DNA from: JBGTIS01 sp041745535
GTDB lineage: Bacteria; Bacteroidota; Bacteroidia; Cytophagales; Cyclobacteriaceae
Length of the DNA stretch: 30,330 nt
Direction of reading: 5' to 3'
Assembly (NCBI GenBank): GCA_041745535.1
Contig: JBGTIS010000306.1
Location: 1 to 30,330, forward strand
Shown here one piece after another: positions 8,384-17,550 of this stretch; within the stretch, counting starts at the first letter, position 1; every line of letters starts with the position of its first letter. A program made the translations under genes and the position numbers. The notes below the pieces were generated by a model. It worked only from the letters and a program-made list of their open reading frames with translations. It ran no database searches and was not told the DNA's origin.

Positions 8384-9769
8384 ATGGATCATTCACGTAG
8401 AGACACAATCAAAAAAATAACTTTGGGCACCGCTGGTTTAAGCATTGGTGGTTTGGGGTTTTCCGCCAAAAGTTACGCGAACATCAAAGGCGCAAACGAC
8501 AGGCTTCACCTTGCCGTAATAGGAACCCGCGGCCAGGGATTTGGTCATTTGAAAAGATGGGCTGAGATGGCTGAAGAAAAGAACATCCGGGTGAAAACTA
8601 TTTGCGATGTGGATGAAAATCTGTACGCGGAAAGAGTAACCGCCGTGAAAGAACTTCAGGGTGAAGCACCGGGCACTGAGTTTGACATGCGGAAAGTATT
8701 TGACGATAAAGACATCAACGCGGTTTCCATCGCTACGCCTAACCATTGGCACGCACTGGCAACCATTTGGGCCTGCCAGGCTGATAAAGATGTGTATGTG
8801 GAAAAACCCTGCTCTCATAACATTTTTGAAGGAAGAAAGATGATTGAAGCAGCCAGGAAATACAACAGAATTGTACAGGTTGGATTTCAGAACCGTTCTA
8901 TTGACAATGTAAGAAAAGCCATGCAATTTCTGCACAATGGAGGTATTGGCGATGTGTATATGGCTCGAGGCCTATGCTTCAAACCACGCGACTCCTTTGG
9001 CAAAGTGGCAAACAGCGAACCGCCCCAGGGTTTGCATTACGACATGTGGCTGGGGCCTGCACCCGAACAACCTTATAATGAGCTGAAAGTGCATTACAAC
9101 TGGCACTGGCACTGGGCTACCGGAAATGGTGATATCGGAAACCAGGGTCCTCACCAGTTTGATGTGGCGCGTTGGGGGCTGCAAAAAGATTCGCACCCAA
9201 CCAAGGTTTATTCTACGGGCGGCTATCACGCCTTTGGTGATGAATGTTCTCAGGAAACACCCAATATGCAAACGGCCAATTTTGAATACGACGATGGCAA
9301 AATTTTACAGTTTGAAGTTCGTGGATTGTACACTGGAAGCGAAGCTGATTTGAATGTGGAAATCGGCAACCTGTTTTATGGTACCGAAGGCTGGATGGAA
9401 GTAAATGGCAGTGATTGGAAAACCTTTATGGGTCGTAAAAATGAGCCCGGACCAAGTTCAGCTGATGACGCCACAGCAACAGCCAATACCAATGATAAAC
9501 CTTTGGAATATCTGGCCGCTCCAGGTGGTGGCGGGCATTACGCTAATTTTATCGCGGCCGTACGATCCGCCAAAAAAGATGACCTGACCTGTGACATAGA
9601 AGAAGGTTATTTGTCAACTGTTTTACCGCACCTGGCGAACATCTCCTACCGATTGGGAAGAGAAGTGATTTTTGACGGAAAGGAAGAAAAATTTAAAAAC
9701 GATGCCGAAGCCGATGCCATGCTTACCAGAGATTACCGCGCACCGTATGTAGTTGAAAGCAATATTTAA
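8384..9769 (+). CDS. Tat-exported Gfo/Idh/MocA-family oxidoreductase
   Basis: The 461-residue protein has a twin-arginine signal: HSRRDTIKK followed by a hydrophobic Gly/Ala-rich stretch ending near AKSYA. It should be folded with its cofactor and moved to the periplasm. The nucleotide-binding fold follows (LAVIGTRGQGFGH, ICDVDE, ATPNHWHA), with the family's EKPCSHN motif carrying the conserved lysine and a second conserved block GNQGPHQFDVARWGL. These enzymes act on sugars or sugar derivatives with NAD(P); Bacteroidota carry many exported paralogues of unknown substrate. The gene is monocistronic, with a strong terminator after it. Confidence 0.92.
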   Translation: MDHSRRDTIKKITLGTAGLSIGGLGFSAKSYANIKGANDRLHLAVIGTRGQGFGHLKRWAEMAEEKNIRVKTICDVDENLYAERVTAVKELQGEAPGTEFDMRKVFDDKDINAVSIATPNHWHALATIWACQADKDVYVEKPCSHNIFEGRKMIEAARKYNRIVQVGFQNRSIDNVRKAMQFLHNGGIGDVYMARGLCFKPRDSFGKVANSEPPQGLHYDMWLGPAPEQPYNELKVHYNWHWHWATGNGDIGNQGPHQFDVARWGLQKDSHPTKVYSTGGYHAFGDECSQETPNMQTANFEYDDGKILQFEVRGLYTGSEADLNVEIGNLFYGTEGWMEVNGSDWKTFMGRKNEPGPSSADDATATANTNDKPLEYLAAPGGGGHYANFIAAVRSAKKDDLTCDIEEGYLSTVLPHLANISYRLGREVIFDGKEEKFKNDAEADAMLTRDYRAPYVVESNI

Positions 9770-10118
9770 ATTCATACCAAAACCTTACATTAAAATTTAA
9801 TTACCGCATTGGTTAAGACCTGCTTTTCTAATAAGAAGCAGGTCTTTTTATTTTTCCATACCCCTTTTCTTTAACCAAATTAAGAACACCTTTCGCCTGT
9901 ACTATTTTCTTTAATTCCACAAAACTGATCGATGGAATTTGAATAATATTTGAAAATTAATTTTACGAAAGTTATAAGTGGTATTCAATTTGAGTATCAT
10001 TTTTATGAATTATATTTAAAAAGTTATGAAATTTTCAATAATAGGATAATTTTAATAAATTAATAACTAATCGGATTACTTTTTTGCCGCTTTGAAAAGG
10101 CGCCTTATTAAATAAAAA
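9770..10118. other. Intergenic region after the oxidoreductase gene
   Basis: It holds the terminator at 9815-9855; beyond that it is AT-rich with no recognisable gene or RNA. Confidence 0.5.
9815..9855 (+). terminator. Rho-independent terminator
   Basis: Perfect 11-bp arms AAGACCTGCTT (9815-9825) and AAGCAGGTCTT (9836-9846), with a 10-base loop, are followed by a T-rich tract. It sits 45 bp after the oxidoreductase stop codon. Confidence 0.9.
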
Positions 10119-10862
10119 ATGAAGCCACTCGATGTTTTAATGTTTTTTATGATCAGCTATATGCTGGTAGCAACCAGTTGTTCTCATATTACCCCGGAGC
10201 AAATAACCGGTACCTGGAAAATCGATAAAATTATTGTAGATGGTATTGATAAAACTACAAGCTATCATGGAATGCCTTTTGGCAATGGCATCGAATTTAA
10301 TCAGGATGGAACTTTTAAAACCAATCATCCTGACGCCAATACCAATGCGGGTTTATGGAAAATGAATCAGAATGGTTCAAAAATAGCATTATACATCAAT
10401 GGGACCGATTACTCTAATACAAGTTGGAAAATAACAGCCGGACAGCAATACTTAAGCCTGAAGGCCACCACCATGCAACTGCAGTTATCGCGCGCCATAA
10501 ACTTGCCCGAACCACCTCCCCCTGTGTTTAGTATGAAAAACAATTTGCCCGGAACCTGGCTTTTTTATCAGTTGAAAACCGGAGATAATGTAAGCCGGTA
10601 TCTGCAAAACAAACATAATCCTAAATGGATTAAAATTTTCAGAAATATGCAGTACGAAAGTGGCGAAGGTGACATTGTGTTTTTCCGTGGAACCTGGCTT
10701 TTGGAAAACGACACTATTTTTCTGAGTGATATTTTGAATAATAAAGAATTTCAGTGGAAAATCAGATTTAACGAAAATCAACTGGTTTTTGGTGGTCCCC
10801 TCACCGATTCTACTGAATGGCAGGAAGTAAGTTTTGTGAATGAAAATAGAATCACCTTTTAA
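10119..10862 (+). CDS. Lipoprotein with two lipocalin-like domains
   Basis: The 247-residue product begins with a hydrophobic signal ending in a lipobox-like VATSC, with Cys21 as the probable lipidated residue. Two similar halves follow. Each opens with a GTW motif (ITGTWKIDKI near residue 30, PGTWLFYQL near 145) and contains alternating short beta-strand stretches with a further W (GLWKMNQNGSK; GTWLLENDTIFL). This is the pattern of the small lipocalin-like domains found in many Bacteroidota lipoproteins. Ligand and role are unknown. It has no operon partner. Confidence 0.7.
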   Translation: MKPLDVLMFFMISYMLVATSCSHITPEQITGTWKIDKIIVDGIDKTTSYHGMPFGNGIEFNQDGTFKTNHPDANTNAGLWKMNQNGSKIALYINGTDYSNTSWKITAGQQYLSLKATTMQLQLSRAINLPEPPPPVFSMKNNLPGTWLFYQLKTGDNVSRYLQNKHNPKWIKIFRNMQYESGEGDIVFFRGTWLLENDTIFLSDILNNKEFQWKIRFNENQLVFGGPLTDSTEWQEVSFVNENRITF

Positions 10863-11183
10863 ATTCATAGAACTCTACCCTCCTATATTTTTTCTAATCA
10901 GATAATTTTTTTAATTGACTTACCACAGTTTGTAACAAAATTCTGATTCCCCTTGAATTAACCGCCGACCGATACTATTCTGGCTAACTTACTGATATTA
11001 TTAAGCAGCATACCAGGAAATACTTAAAATCTAAACGTAATTAAGGTGTTTTTAAATTAAAACCGGAAGAAATTGAAAACTCTATTCTTTTTCTACGATA
11101 AAAAAATTAATTTATCACCCATAAATAGTATCCTGAATTCTTTATAACCTAATTACAACATTTAGATTTAATTGTTTTTTAAC
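10863..11183. other. Intergenic region before the AGE epimerase gene
   Basis: This AT-rich stretch of about 320 bp shows no gene, strong hairpin or clear promoter box. Confidence 0.4.
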
Positions 11184-12476
11184 ATGACACCCGAAAAAAT
11201 TATTGCCTGCCAGAAAGAAGCAGAAGCCCACCTTAATAATGAATTATTACCTTTTTGGCTAAATCGCTGCCAGGATACCCAATATGGTGGCTTTATAACC
11301 CATTTTGATAAAGACGGGAACGATACGGGTGAAGATGAAAAATCGCTGATTGCCCAGTCGCGCACTGTGTATACTTTATCTTCCGCTTACCGGGCAGGTT
11401 ACCACAAAGAAAAGACCCTGGAACTGGCCAATCATGGTATTGATTTTCTTATCGATACCCTGTGGGATCAGGATTATGGTGGTTTTTACTGGCTTGCCGA
11501 CAGAAAAGGGAATATTACCATAGATGAAAAAATAGTATACGGACATAGTTTCGCTATTTATTCACTCAGCGAGTACACCCTGGCTACCGGCAATCCTATT
11601 GGTTTGGAATATGCCGAAAAAGTGTTTGACCTGCTGCAAAAATACAGTGCCGATACCCTGTATGGCGGTTACTTTGAAATGTTTGACCGAACCTGGCAGT
11701 TGAAAGGGCCTGGCGCTCAGGGCGGCGATCGAAAAACGCTGGATGCCCACATGCATCTGATGGAAGCTTTTACCAATTTGTACGAGTGCGGCAAAAAAGA
11801 AATTCACAGAAGAAAACTGGTAGAGATTATACAGTTACTGATTCAGAAAATTCTGCACCCGCAATACCATACCGGTATACCACAATTTATGCCCGACTGG
11901 AAGGTAGCCCCTCAGATAAAATTTGATGTCATCTGGGGATGGGACCGGTTTAGTGATGAAGGTATGAAAACCGCAGCCGAAGATAATACCAGTTATGGCC
12001 ATAATGTTGAATTTGCCTGGTTGCTGCGACATGCGTTAAATGTGTTGCGAATGGATAACCAGCCTTACGCAAATATTCTGAAATCTCAGTTTGACCATGC
12101 CCTGGCCAACGGTGTTGACTGGGAATTTGGAGGCATTTATGTTGAAGGATCGCATGGTGGACAAGTATACGACCGCGAGAAAGAATTCTGGCAGCAAGCC
12201 GAATGTTTAATTGGATTTCTGGAAGCTTCTCTACTTTTTGGTATAGAAAAATACTGGCCTGCCTATGAAAATGTACACCGTTTTGTGTTTGATAAAATGA
12301 TTCACCATAGCACCGGTGAATGGTGGCCCTTAATGACCCGGGAAGGCGAACCCATCTGGACCCACATGAGCCATTCGTGGAAGGTAAATTATCATACCGT
12401 TCGCGCCATGATTCAATCTGTTGAGCGGCTTAAAAAGTGTTTGGAACTGTTAAATGCGCAATCTGTTAAAGAATAA
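11184..12476 (+). CDS. AGE-family sugar 2-epimerase (N-acylglucosamine/cellobiose 2-epimerase type)
   Basis: The ATG at 11184 gives 430 residues; a TTG 12 bp upstream is in frame but less likely. The protein is an (alpha/alpha)6-barrel epimerase: repeated YGGF motifs (QYGGFITHF, DYGGFYWL, LYGGYFEMF), GHSFAIYSLSEY, LDAHMHLMEAFTNLY, SYGHNVEFAWLL and HSWKVNYHT supply the conserved His residues of the catalytic barrel. Family members epimerise C2 of N-acetylglucosamine, cellobiose or mannose, or isomerise such sugars. DAHMHLMEA and YGHNVEFAWLL resemble cellobiose 2-epimerases most, but the substrate cannot be fixed. The product is cytoplasmic (no signal peptide). Confidence 0.9.
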   Translation: MTPEKIIACQKEAEAHLNNELLPFWLNRCQDTQYGGFITHFDKDGNDTGEDEKSLIAQSRTVYTLSSAYRAGYHKEKTLELANHGIDFLIDTLWDQDYGGFYWLADRKGNITIDEKIVYGHSFAIYSLSEYTLATGNPIGLEYAEKVFDLLQKYSADTLYGGYFEMFDRTWQLKGPGAQGGDRKTLDAHMHLMEAFTNLYECGKKEIHRRKLVEIIQLLIQKILHPQYHTGIPQFMPDWKVAPQIKFDVIWGWDRFSDEGMKTAAEDNTSYGHNVEFAWLLRHALNVLRMDNQPYANILKSQFDHALANGVDWEFGGIYVEGSHGGQVYDREKEFWQQAECLIGFLEASLLFGIEKYWPAYENVHRFVFDKMIHHSTGEWWPLMTREGEPIWTHMSHSWKVNYHTVRAMIQSVERLKKCLELLNAQSVKE

Positions 12477-12551
12477 AGTACTAACAGGCACCTAATTTTT
12501 GTTTAATCCGTTATTAGTTAAGCTAAACCCTATCTCTAAAAACAAGAATGC

Positions 12552-13220
12552 ATGAACCAGTTTAAGTTTTTAATTTTTCCTTTTCTTTTTCTATTATCTA
12601 CGCAATTGTGTCTCGCACAGAAAGGCAACATCAAATTGGGCAAGCTGAAGTATGATGGTGGTGGCGACTGGTACGCCAATAAAACCGCTTTACCGAATCT
12701 GATTGCCTTTTGTAATCAAAACCTTAATACCAACCTGGCAGATGAAGAAGATGTGGTAGAGATAAACAGTACTGAAATCTTTCTGTATCCCTATATCTAC
12801 ATGACCGGCCATGGCAATGTGGTATTCTCAGAATCGGATGCGGAAAATTTGAGAAACTACCTGATTTCCGGAGGATTTCTGCATATTGATGATAATTATG
12901 GCCTGGATCAGTTTATCAGATTGGAAATGAAGAAAGTGTTTCCTGAGCTTGAGTTTGTGGAATTACCTCCTACCCATCCGATTTATAAACAGAAGTTTAA
13001 ATTTGAAAAAGGCCTGCCAAAAATTCATGAACATGATGGCAAACCAGCCCAGGGATTTGGCTTGATTTATGAAGGCAGATTGGTTTGTTATTATACCTTT
13101 GAATCTGATTTGGGCAATGGCTGGGAAGATCAGCGGATTTATAATGATCCGGAGGAAAAAAGGAAGACTGCTTTACAAATGGGCGCCAATATTATCGCGT
13201 TTGCGTTTACGCGGAATTAG
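12552..13220 (+). CDS. Secreted DUF4159 protein
   Basis: The 222-residue protein has an N-terminal signal peptide (MNQFKFLIFPFLFLLS, cleavage after CLAQ). The DUF4159 domain follows: KLKYDGGGDWYAN near residue 30, YPYIYMTGHGNVVFS near 75, and LISGGFLHIDDNYG near 105. The fold resembles class I glutamine amidotransferase-like domains, and a GGFLHIDD-type block is the family hallmark. Function is unknown; in Bacteroidota it often lies near MoxR-AAA/DUF58 genes, which are not seen here. The neighbouring AGE epimerase ends 75 bp upstream. Confidence 0.85.
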   Translation: MNQFKFLIFPFLFLLSTQLCLAQKGNIKLGKLKYDGGGDWYANKTALPNLIAFCNQNLNTNLADEEDVVEINSTEIFLYPYIYMTGHGNVVFSESDAENLRNYLISGGFLHIDDNYGLDQFIRLEMKKVFPELEFVELPPTHPIYKQKFKFEKGLPKIHEHDGKPAQGFGLIYEGRLVCYYTFESDLGNGWEDQRIYNDPEEKRKTALQMGANIIAFAFTRN

Positions 13221-13292
13221 CCTATTTTGCTTAAATATTGTTTACCCATTGCAGATAATTTAACAATTTCGCTAATATTTCGCTAGTTCTTT

Positions 13293-13300
13293 TAACTTTG
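13293..13300 (+). promoter_or_regulatory. -7 promoter box with long leader before desaturase (TAACTTTG)
   Basis: TAACTTTG matches TAnnTTTG exactly, and a TTTC (13267-13270) lies 22 bp upstream as a possible -33 element. If used, it gives a leader of about 200 bases before the desaturase GTG at 13507, with a possible 24-codon upstream ORF (13309-13383). Confidence 0.45.
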
Positions 13301-13506
13301 CATCAAAAATGATTTTCTTCTTAGGGAACTTATTTTTCAATTATTTAATTAAAGGTTATAGTAACCTTCCGCTTCCAATGTAGGTTTATACTTATTGGGC
13401 CGCGCTTAATTGAAAATACTTTTATTAAAATAATTTTTTATAAACAATTGAGTCCCCAAATTAGTGTATAACATATAATAATATTTGTAACTAACTCCTA
13501 AACGTA

Positions 13507-14265
13507 GTGATTATAATTGCTTTCTTTATTGCTCACTGGTACTTCTCTTTGTTTTGCCAGACATTCTTTCTGCATCGATATGCAGCCCACAAAATGTTCA
13601 TCATGAACAGGTTCTGGGAAAAATTCTTTTATGTTTTCACATTCATATGCCAGGGTTCTTCTTACCTTAGCCCCAGAGGTTATGCCATTTTGCACCGAAT
13701 GCACCATGCGTACAGCGACACTGATAAAGACCCACATTCTCCCCATCACACCGAAAATTTATTCACCATGATGTGGGAAACCAAAGCAATTTACAATGGC
13801 TTTGTGAATAAAAATGAAGAGCCGGAACCTCGCTTCGCCAAAGATCTTCCGGAATGGGAAGCTTTAGATAAATTTGCCGATCATAAAGCTATCCGAATCG
13901 GATGGGGCGTATTATATTCTTTATTCTATATTGCCTGTATTTCCATATTCGAACTACCCGGCACGCATTGGGTAATGTACGGTTTGTTGCCTATCCATTT
14001 CCTGATGGGCCCCATTCATGGCGCCATTGTAAACTGGTGCGGACACAAATACGGCTATTCAAATTTTGATAACAGAGATAAATCTAAGAACTCTATGGTA
14101 TTTGATTTTCTGATGATGGGTGAACTGTTTCAGAATAATCATCACAAACTACCGAAGCGTGTGGATTTCGCCGCTCGTTGGTTTGAAATTGATCCTACCT
14201 ATCCGGTTATTAAAATGCTGGAAAAGCTTAGAATAATACGCCTGGCAGAGCTCAAAAATGCCTGA
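13507..14265 (+). CDS. Acyl-CoA/acyl-lipid desaturase
   Basis: The 252-residue membrane enzyme introduces a double bond into fatty acyl chains and uses a di-iron centre. Its histidine boxes are visible: HRYAAH (box 1), HRMHHAYSD (box 2) and ELFQNNHHK (box 3), plus the extra GHKYGY site between membrane spans. Hydrophobic segments near residues 1-15, 40-50 and 130-170 are consistent with membrane insertion. An in-frame TAA lies five codons before the GTG at 13507, leaving GTG as the only sensible start. A strong terminator follows. A role in adjusting membrane fluidity is inferred from the family. Confidence 0.9.
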   Translation: MIIIAFFIAHWYFSLFCQTFFLHRYAAHKMFIMNRFWEKFFYVFTFICQGSSYLSPRGYAILHRMHHAYSDTDKDPHSPHHTENLFTMMWETKAIYNGFVNKNEEPEPRFAKDLPEWEALDKFADHKAIRIGWGVLYSLFYIACISIFELPGTHWVMYGLLPIHFLMGPIHGAIVNWCGHKYGYSNFDNRDKSKNSMVFDFLMMGELFQNNHHKLPKRVDFAARWFEIDPTYPVIKMLEKLRIIRLAELKNA

Positions 14266-14352
14266 TTGGCGTAATAAAAAATTATTGAAGGTTCGTTTTT
14301 AGTTCCTTTCTGTAGAATTATTAAAATTAGCTGACCTTTTCTTTATCATTTG

Positions 14353-14388
14353 AAACCGGTTCAAACCATTCTTGAACCGGTTTTTTTT
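14353..14388 (+). terminator. Rho-independent terminator
   Basis: Perfect 12-bp arms AAACCGGTTCAA (14353-14364) and TTGAACCGGTTT (14372-14383) enclose a 7-base loop, and a run of eight Ts covers the end. It ends the desaturase transcript. Confidence 0.93.
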
Positions 14389-14493
14389 ATACTTGCTGTA
14401 GCATTCCAATTGCCTGAAAATAAATTCTTTTCATTTATTCGTCATACCGAAAACTTATTCGTATTTAGCAGGTTGTAAGAAAAAAAAACAGTA

Positions 14494-15303
14494 TTGAAAC
14501 ATATTCTTATCACTGGAAGTACAAGAGGTATTGGTTACGGATTAGCCAAGCGCTTTTTAGCGTCTGATTGCCGGGTTACCATTAATGGGCAAACTGATTG
14601 GTCGGTTACCCAGGCTATGGATGCACTGAAATCATCGTTTGATGAAAGTAATTTTTTTGGCGTAGAAGCCAATGTAGGTGATGTAAATGCCTTAAAAAAT
14701 CTTTGGTACAAGGCACACGAAAGATTTGGCCCACCCGATATCTGGATCAACAACGCGGGCATGGATCAGCCACGGCAGTATGCCTGGGAACTTTCTCCTG
14801 AAGATTTGCAACATATTGTAAACACGAACATTATTGGCGTGATGTATGGTTCAAAAGTAGCCATTCAAAATATGCTGCTTGTTGGTAAAGGACAGGTTTA
14901 CAATATGGAAGGCTTTGGGAGTAATGGCATGACGCATGAAAAGCTCACGATTTATGGCGCCACCAAACGGGCAGTCGCCTACTATACCAAAGGTTTAATT
15001 AAAGAGTTAAAAGATACACCCATTCAGGCCGGTCGCCTGAGTCCTGGTATGGTGTTTACCGATTTTCTGACCAACTCACTTACCGGTGAAGCAGATGAAA
15101 ACCTGAAAGCTAAAAAAGTATTCAACGCACTGGCCGATGATGTAGATACCGTTACTTCGTTTCTTGTAAAGGAAATATTGAACAATAATCATCATGGGGT
15201 TCATATCAAATGGTTAACACCCCGTAAAATTCTGGGCCGACTGATTACCGCTCCTTTCAGGAAAGATCGTTTTTTTGAAGATGAGCCTGAACAAAACGTT
15301 TAG
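14494..15303 (+). CDS. NYC1-like short-chain dehydrogenase/reductase
   Basis: The 269-residue SDR starts at a TTG (no in-frame ATG precedes the nucleotide-binding motif). TGSTRGIG is the NAD(P)-binding loop, INNAG the central motif, and YGATK the catalytic Tyr/Lys. The serine normally 13 residues before Tyr is absent; instead the YNMEGFGSNG stretch places Ser 11 residues before it, the arrangement seen in chlorophyll(ide) b reductase NYC1/NOL (NMDGAGS...). A heterotroph of this type has no chlorophyll, so the substrate is unknown. A terminator follows 17 bp downstream. Confidence 0.85.
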   Translation: MKHILITGSTRGIGYGLAKRFLASDCRVTINGQTDWSVTQAMDALKSSFDESNFFGVEANVGDVNALKNLWYKAHERFGPPDIWINNAGMDQPRQYAWELSPEDLQHIVNTNIIGVMYGSKVAIQNMLLVGKGQVYNMEGFGSNGMTHEKLTIYGATKRAVAYYTKGLIKELKDTPIQAGRLSPGMVFTDFLTNSLTGEADENLKAKKVFNALADDVDTVTSFLVKEILNNNHHGVHIKWLTPRKILGRLITAPFRKDRFFEDEPEQNV

Positions 15304-15973
15304 TTTTTGTTTAAATAAAGAAGCCCCGCCAAACTGACGGGGCTTTCTTAGTTTAAAAAATCAACTAATTTGTTCACCTTATGAGAACACTAGATAAAAA
15401 AATAACCTTTACTACTCTTTACATAATCCAGGTTTTTCAATGCCTTTTAAATCACTTTTCCTGGAGTAAAAAATATATTTAAATTCGTATTTTTTCGCAT
15501 TTGTACCTTCCAATTATCGCTACCTTCGTTACCAATGCTAAATTTTACTATTTATTAACTTAATGCTGTAAAATTAAACTATTCACCGCAAAAATTAAGT
15601 CAAAAAATAAGGCTCCTCTTACCAGGGTGATATTTTAACTTTTTATTACAACTTCATAAAGAAGCAGAAAACCAATTAGACATAACAATTAAATAATTAT
15701 ATTTTTAAACAAAATAGTTTAAAATATTAGATCTAATGGGATTTTTTTAGTAAATAAATTGTTCTGATAGCATAAGTCTAAGTCCCGACTTTAGAAACAG
15801 CTTAGAAAGTTTAGTAATAATTATGTACAAATGAGAGGAATACTACATGGCTTTTAGCCATTGCTGTTGATTAAAATCTTTGTGTGTTTGCTTAAAATAA
15901 CTCAGTGGATTGTTGATAATTAAATTTATTAAGAATATTTTTCATTATACGATTACTATACAAAATCATTTCT
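15304..15973. other. Long AT-rich intergenic region
   Basis: This 670-bp stretch contains the terminator at 15321-15350 and a small perfect hairpin (ATGGCT/AGCCAT, 15847-15861). Otherwise I see no ORF with coding character, tRNA or known RNA. Confidence 0.5.
15321..15350 (+). terminator. Rho-independent terminator
   Basis: Arms AAGCCCCG (15321-15328) and CGGGGCTT (15338-15345) form a GC-rich stem followed by TTCTTA. It lies just after the NYC1-like SDR. Confidence 0.85.
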
Positions 15974-16507
15974 ATGAATAGTTTTTTTACTTTTTGTGGT
16001 ATGCTTCTGCTATTTTTTATGGTTAGTGTAACCACCTATGCCCAGCAACCTTACCTGAAAATGACTTCGGTACAAAATCAATTTCAATTGAAAGGGATTA
16101 TCCAGGGACAGAAACTAAAAGTCAGGTACAAAACGGAAGGAAAAAGAAAAGTGGTAAAAGGTAAAGTTGACAGCATTGCTCATGAGCAAATTTATCTGAA
16201 CCAAACTAGTGTGCCTATTGATCAGATTACCTTTATCAGGAATAAGTCAGAATACCAAACCGAACGGATTCTGGGTATAACCACACTAATTGCCGCTCCT
16301 ATTACCATAGCGCTTACTGTTAATTTATTCGCTAACTTCAACGACCAGAGCGTTGCCGGGGCCATTGCTTATACGCCGGTGGCAATCGGTGGCACCTTAT
16401 TAAGCACCGGGCTGGCCGGAGCAGGCATTATTTTGCTAATGAAACATAAAAATGGGTATCGTATACCAGATAAGTGGACCCTGAAACAGGTAGATCCGAA
16501 GATGTAA
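15974..16507 (+). CDS. Small secreted/membrane protein of unknown function
   Basis: I do not recognise the family. The 177-residue product has a signal peptide (hydrophobic residues 5-20, cleavage near TTYAQ), then a basic, beta-rich stretch (residues 35-95, with KLKVRYKTEGKRKVVKGKV). Two hydrophobic, Gly/Ala-rich segments follow near residues 97-117 and 127-155, probably membrane spans. The motif GKVDSIAHEQIYLNQTSVPIDQI resembles the small nucleic-acid- or ligand-binding beta barrels seen in other Bacteroidota envelope proteins, but this is weak. It stands alone and faces the FKBP gene tail to tail. Confidence 0.6.
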   Translation: MNSFFTFCGMLLLFFMVSVTTYAQQPYLKMTSVQNQFQLKGIIQGQKLKVRYKTEGKRKVVKGKVDSIAHEQIYLNQTSVPIDQITFIRNKSEYQTERILGITTLIAAPITIALTVNLFANFNDQSVAGAIAYTPVAIGGTLLSTGLAGAGIILLMKHKNGYRIPDKWTLKQVDPKM

Positions 16508-16512
16508 AAATG

Positions 16513-16575
16513 GAAGTCGGAAGCCCGAAGTCAGAAGAATAAACTTTGATCTTCCGACTTCTGGCTTCGGCTTTC
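16513..16575. repeat. Heptamer-periodic inverted repeat between convergent genes
   Basis: The left arm (16513-16537) reads as GAAGTCG, GAAGCCC, GAAGTCA, GAAG. The right arm (16551-16575) is its near-complement, CTTCCGACTTC then TGGCTTCGGCTTTC. About 20 of 25 positions pair around a 13-base loop. It lies between two convergent genes and could act as a bidirectional terminator. Arrays of GAAGTCN heptamers like this look like a dispersed intergenic repeat. Confidence 0.65.
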
Positions 16576-16593
16576 AACGCCGCGACAGGCTTT

Positions 16594-17550
16594 TTACTGA
16601 ACCTCCTTCAGGTGAACTTCAAATACCAATACAGAATAGGGAGGAAGATTTCGCAACTGATTTTTATCCAGATAATCCTCCCGTAAATAATTAGGTATTA
16701 CCTGAAGATCTCCGCCATAGGCCAGTTTTGAAGGCAATATCAGTATACCCGATTCGCCTTTTTTCATTTTACGGATCCCGCTGTCGAACCCGGAAATAAT
16801 GTTGCTGTTGCCCAGCGTAAATACCAGTGGTTTGTCTTTTTCAGATTTGTCAAACTCCTCGCCATCCAGAAATTCTCCTACATAATCCACCTGTACGGTC
16901 TGGTTGTTAGTAGGTGCGGTTCCTGAACCAGCTTCCGTAGAAATATAGAAAAACCCGGATGGATCCCGGTATACGGAATCGTACTCTTTGGCAGTAATAT
17001 ACTGTTCAATGGTATCTTTCTGGGCTTCCAGCAATTCATTTTCTGTTCGCACATCCACTACCGTTAAATCCGCGATTAATATTGAATTGGATGGCAGTTT
17101 TGTTTTATACGCATAATTGCCAAAGGCCAGAAATGACGGAATAAAAAATTTATAGGTATCTCCTACTTCCATTACATCTACTCCCAAGTCAAAACCTTTT
17201 GGGAAAATATTATATTCGGAAGTAAGCTTATGAGTAAACATCACCGATTCGTTGTTGGCTGCGGATGTGCTGTCAACAAAATCACCATCCAGTGTGCTGA
17301 TAGAATACCCCAGGGAAACGATATCGTTATCTTTTACTTCAATGCCCGAAATACTTTCATGAACGGGCAGGTAGTAAATTCCATAATTTCCTTTGGTTGC
17401 ATCTATGTTGTTTGTTTTTAAGTAACTATTGATTAGTTCATCTTCTTCGCGTTGACGTTTTTCAAAATCAGTTTCCGCACTTTCCAAACAACCGGAAAGA
17501 CTTACCACAGCGAACAGGAAAAAAGCGCTAAAAAAATAATGTTTGATCAT
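16594..17550 (-). CDS. Two-domain FKBP-type peptidyl-prolyl isomerase lipoprotein
   Basis: The 318-residue product has a lipoprotein signal (FAVVSLSGC, lipidation at Cys21) and should be anchored in the envelope. A degenerate FKBP domain occupies about residues 75-170 (VSLGYSIS...FVDST, FPKGFDLGVDVMEVGD, LAFGNYAY). A canonical one fills residues 200-318 (VQVDYVGEFLDGEEFDKS, ISGFDSGIRKMKKGE, LPSKLAYGG, VLVFEVHL). FKBPs catalyse prolyl cis-trans isomerisation and assist folding of exported proteins. In gliding Bacteroidota the FKBP lipoprotein GldI has this general layout, but I see no other gliding genes, so that link is not made. Confidence 0.88.
   Translation of the reverse strand: MIKHYFFSAFFLFAVVSLSGCLESAETDFEKRQREEDELINSYLKTNNIDATKGNYGIYYLPVHESISGIEVKDNDIVSLGYSISTLDGDFVDSTSAANNESVMFTHKLTSEYNIFPKGFDLGVDVMEVGDTYKFFIPSFLAFGNYAYKTKLPSNSILIADLTVVDVRTENELLEAQKDTIEQYITAKEYDSVYRDPSGFFYISTEAGSGTAPTNNQTVQVDYVGEFLDGEEFDKSEKDKPLVFTLGNSNIISGFDSGIRKMKKGESGILILPSKLAYGGDLQVIPNYLREDYLDKNQLRNLPPYSVLVFEVHLKEVQ

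Noticed and set aside
13309..13383. 24-codon ORF before the desaturase
   Set aside because: Too short and hydrophobic without homology; mentioned only as part of a possible leader.
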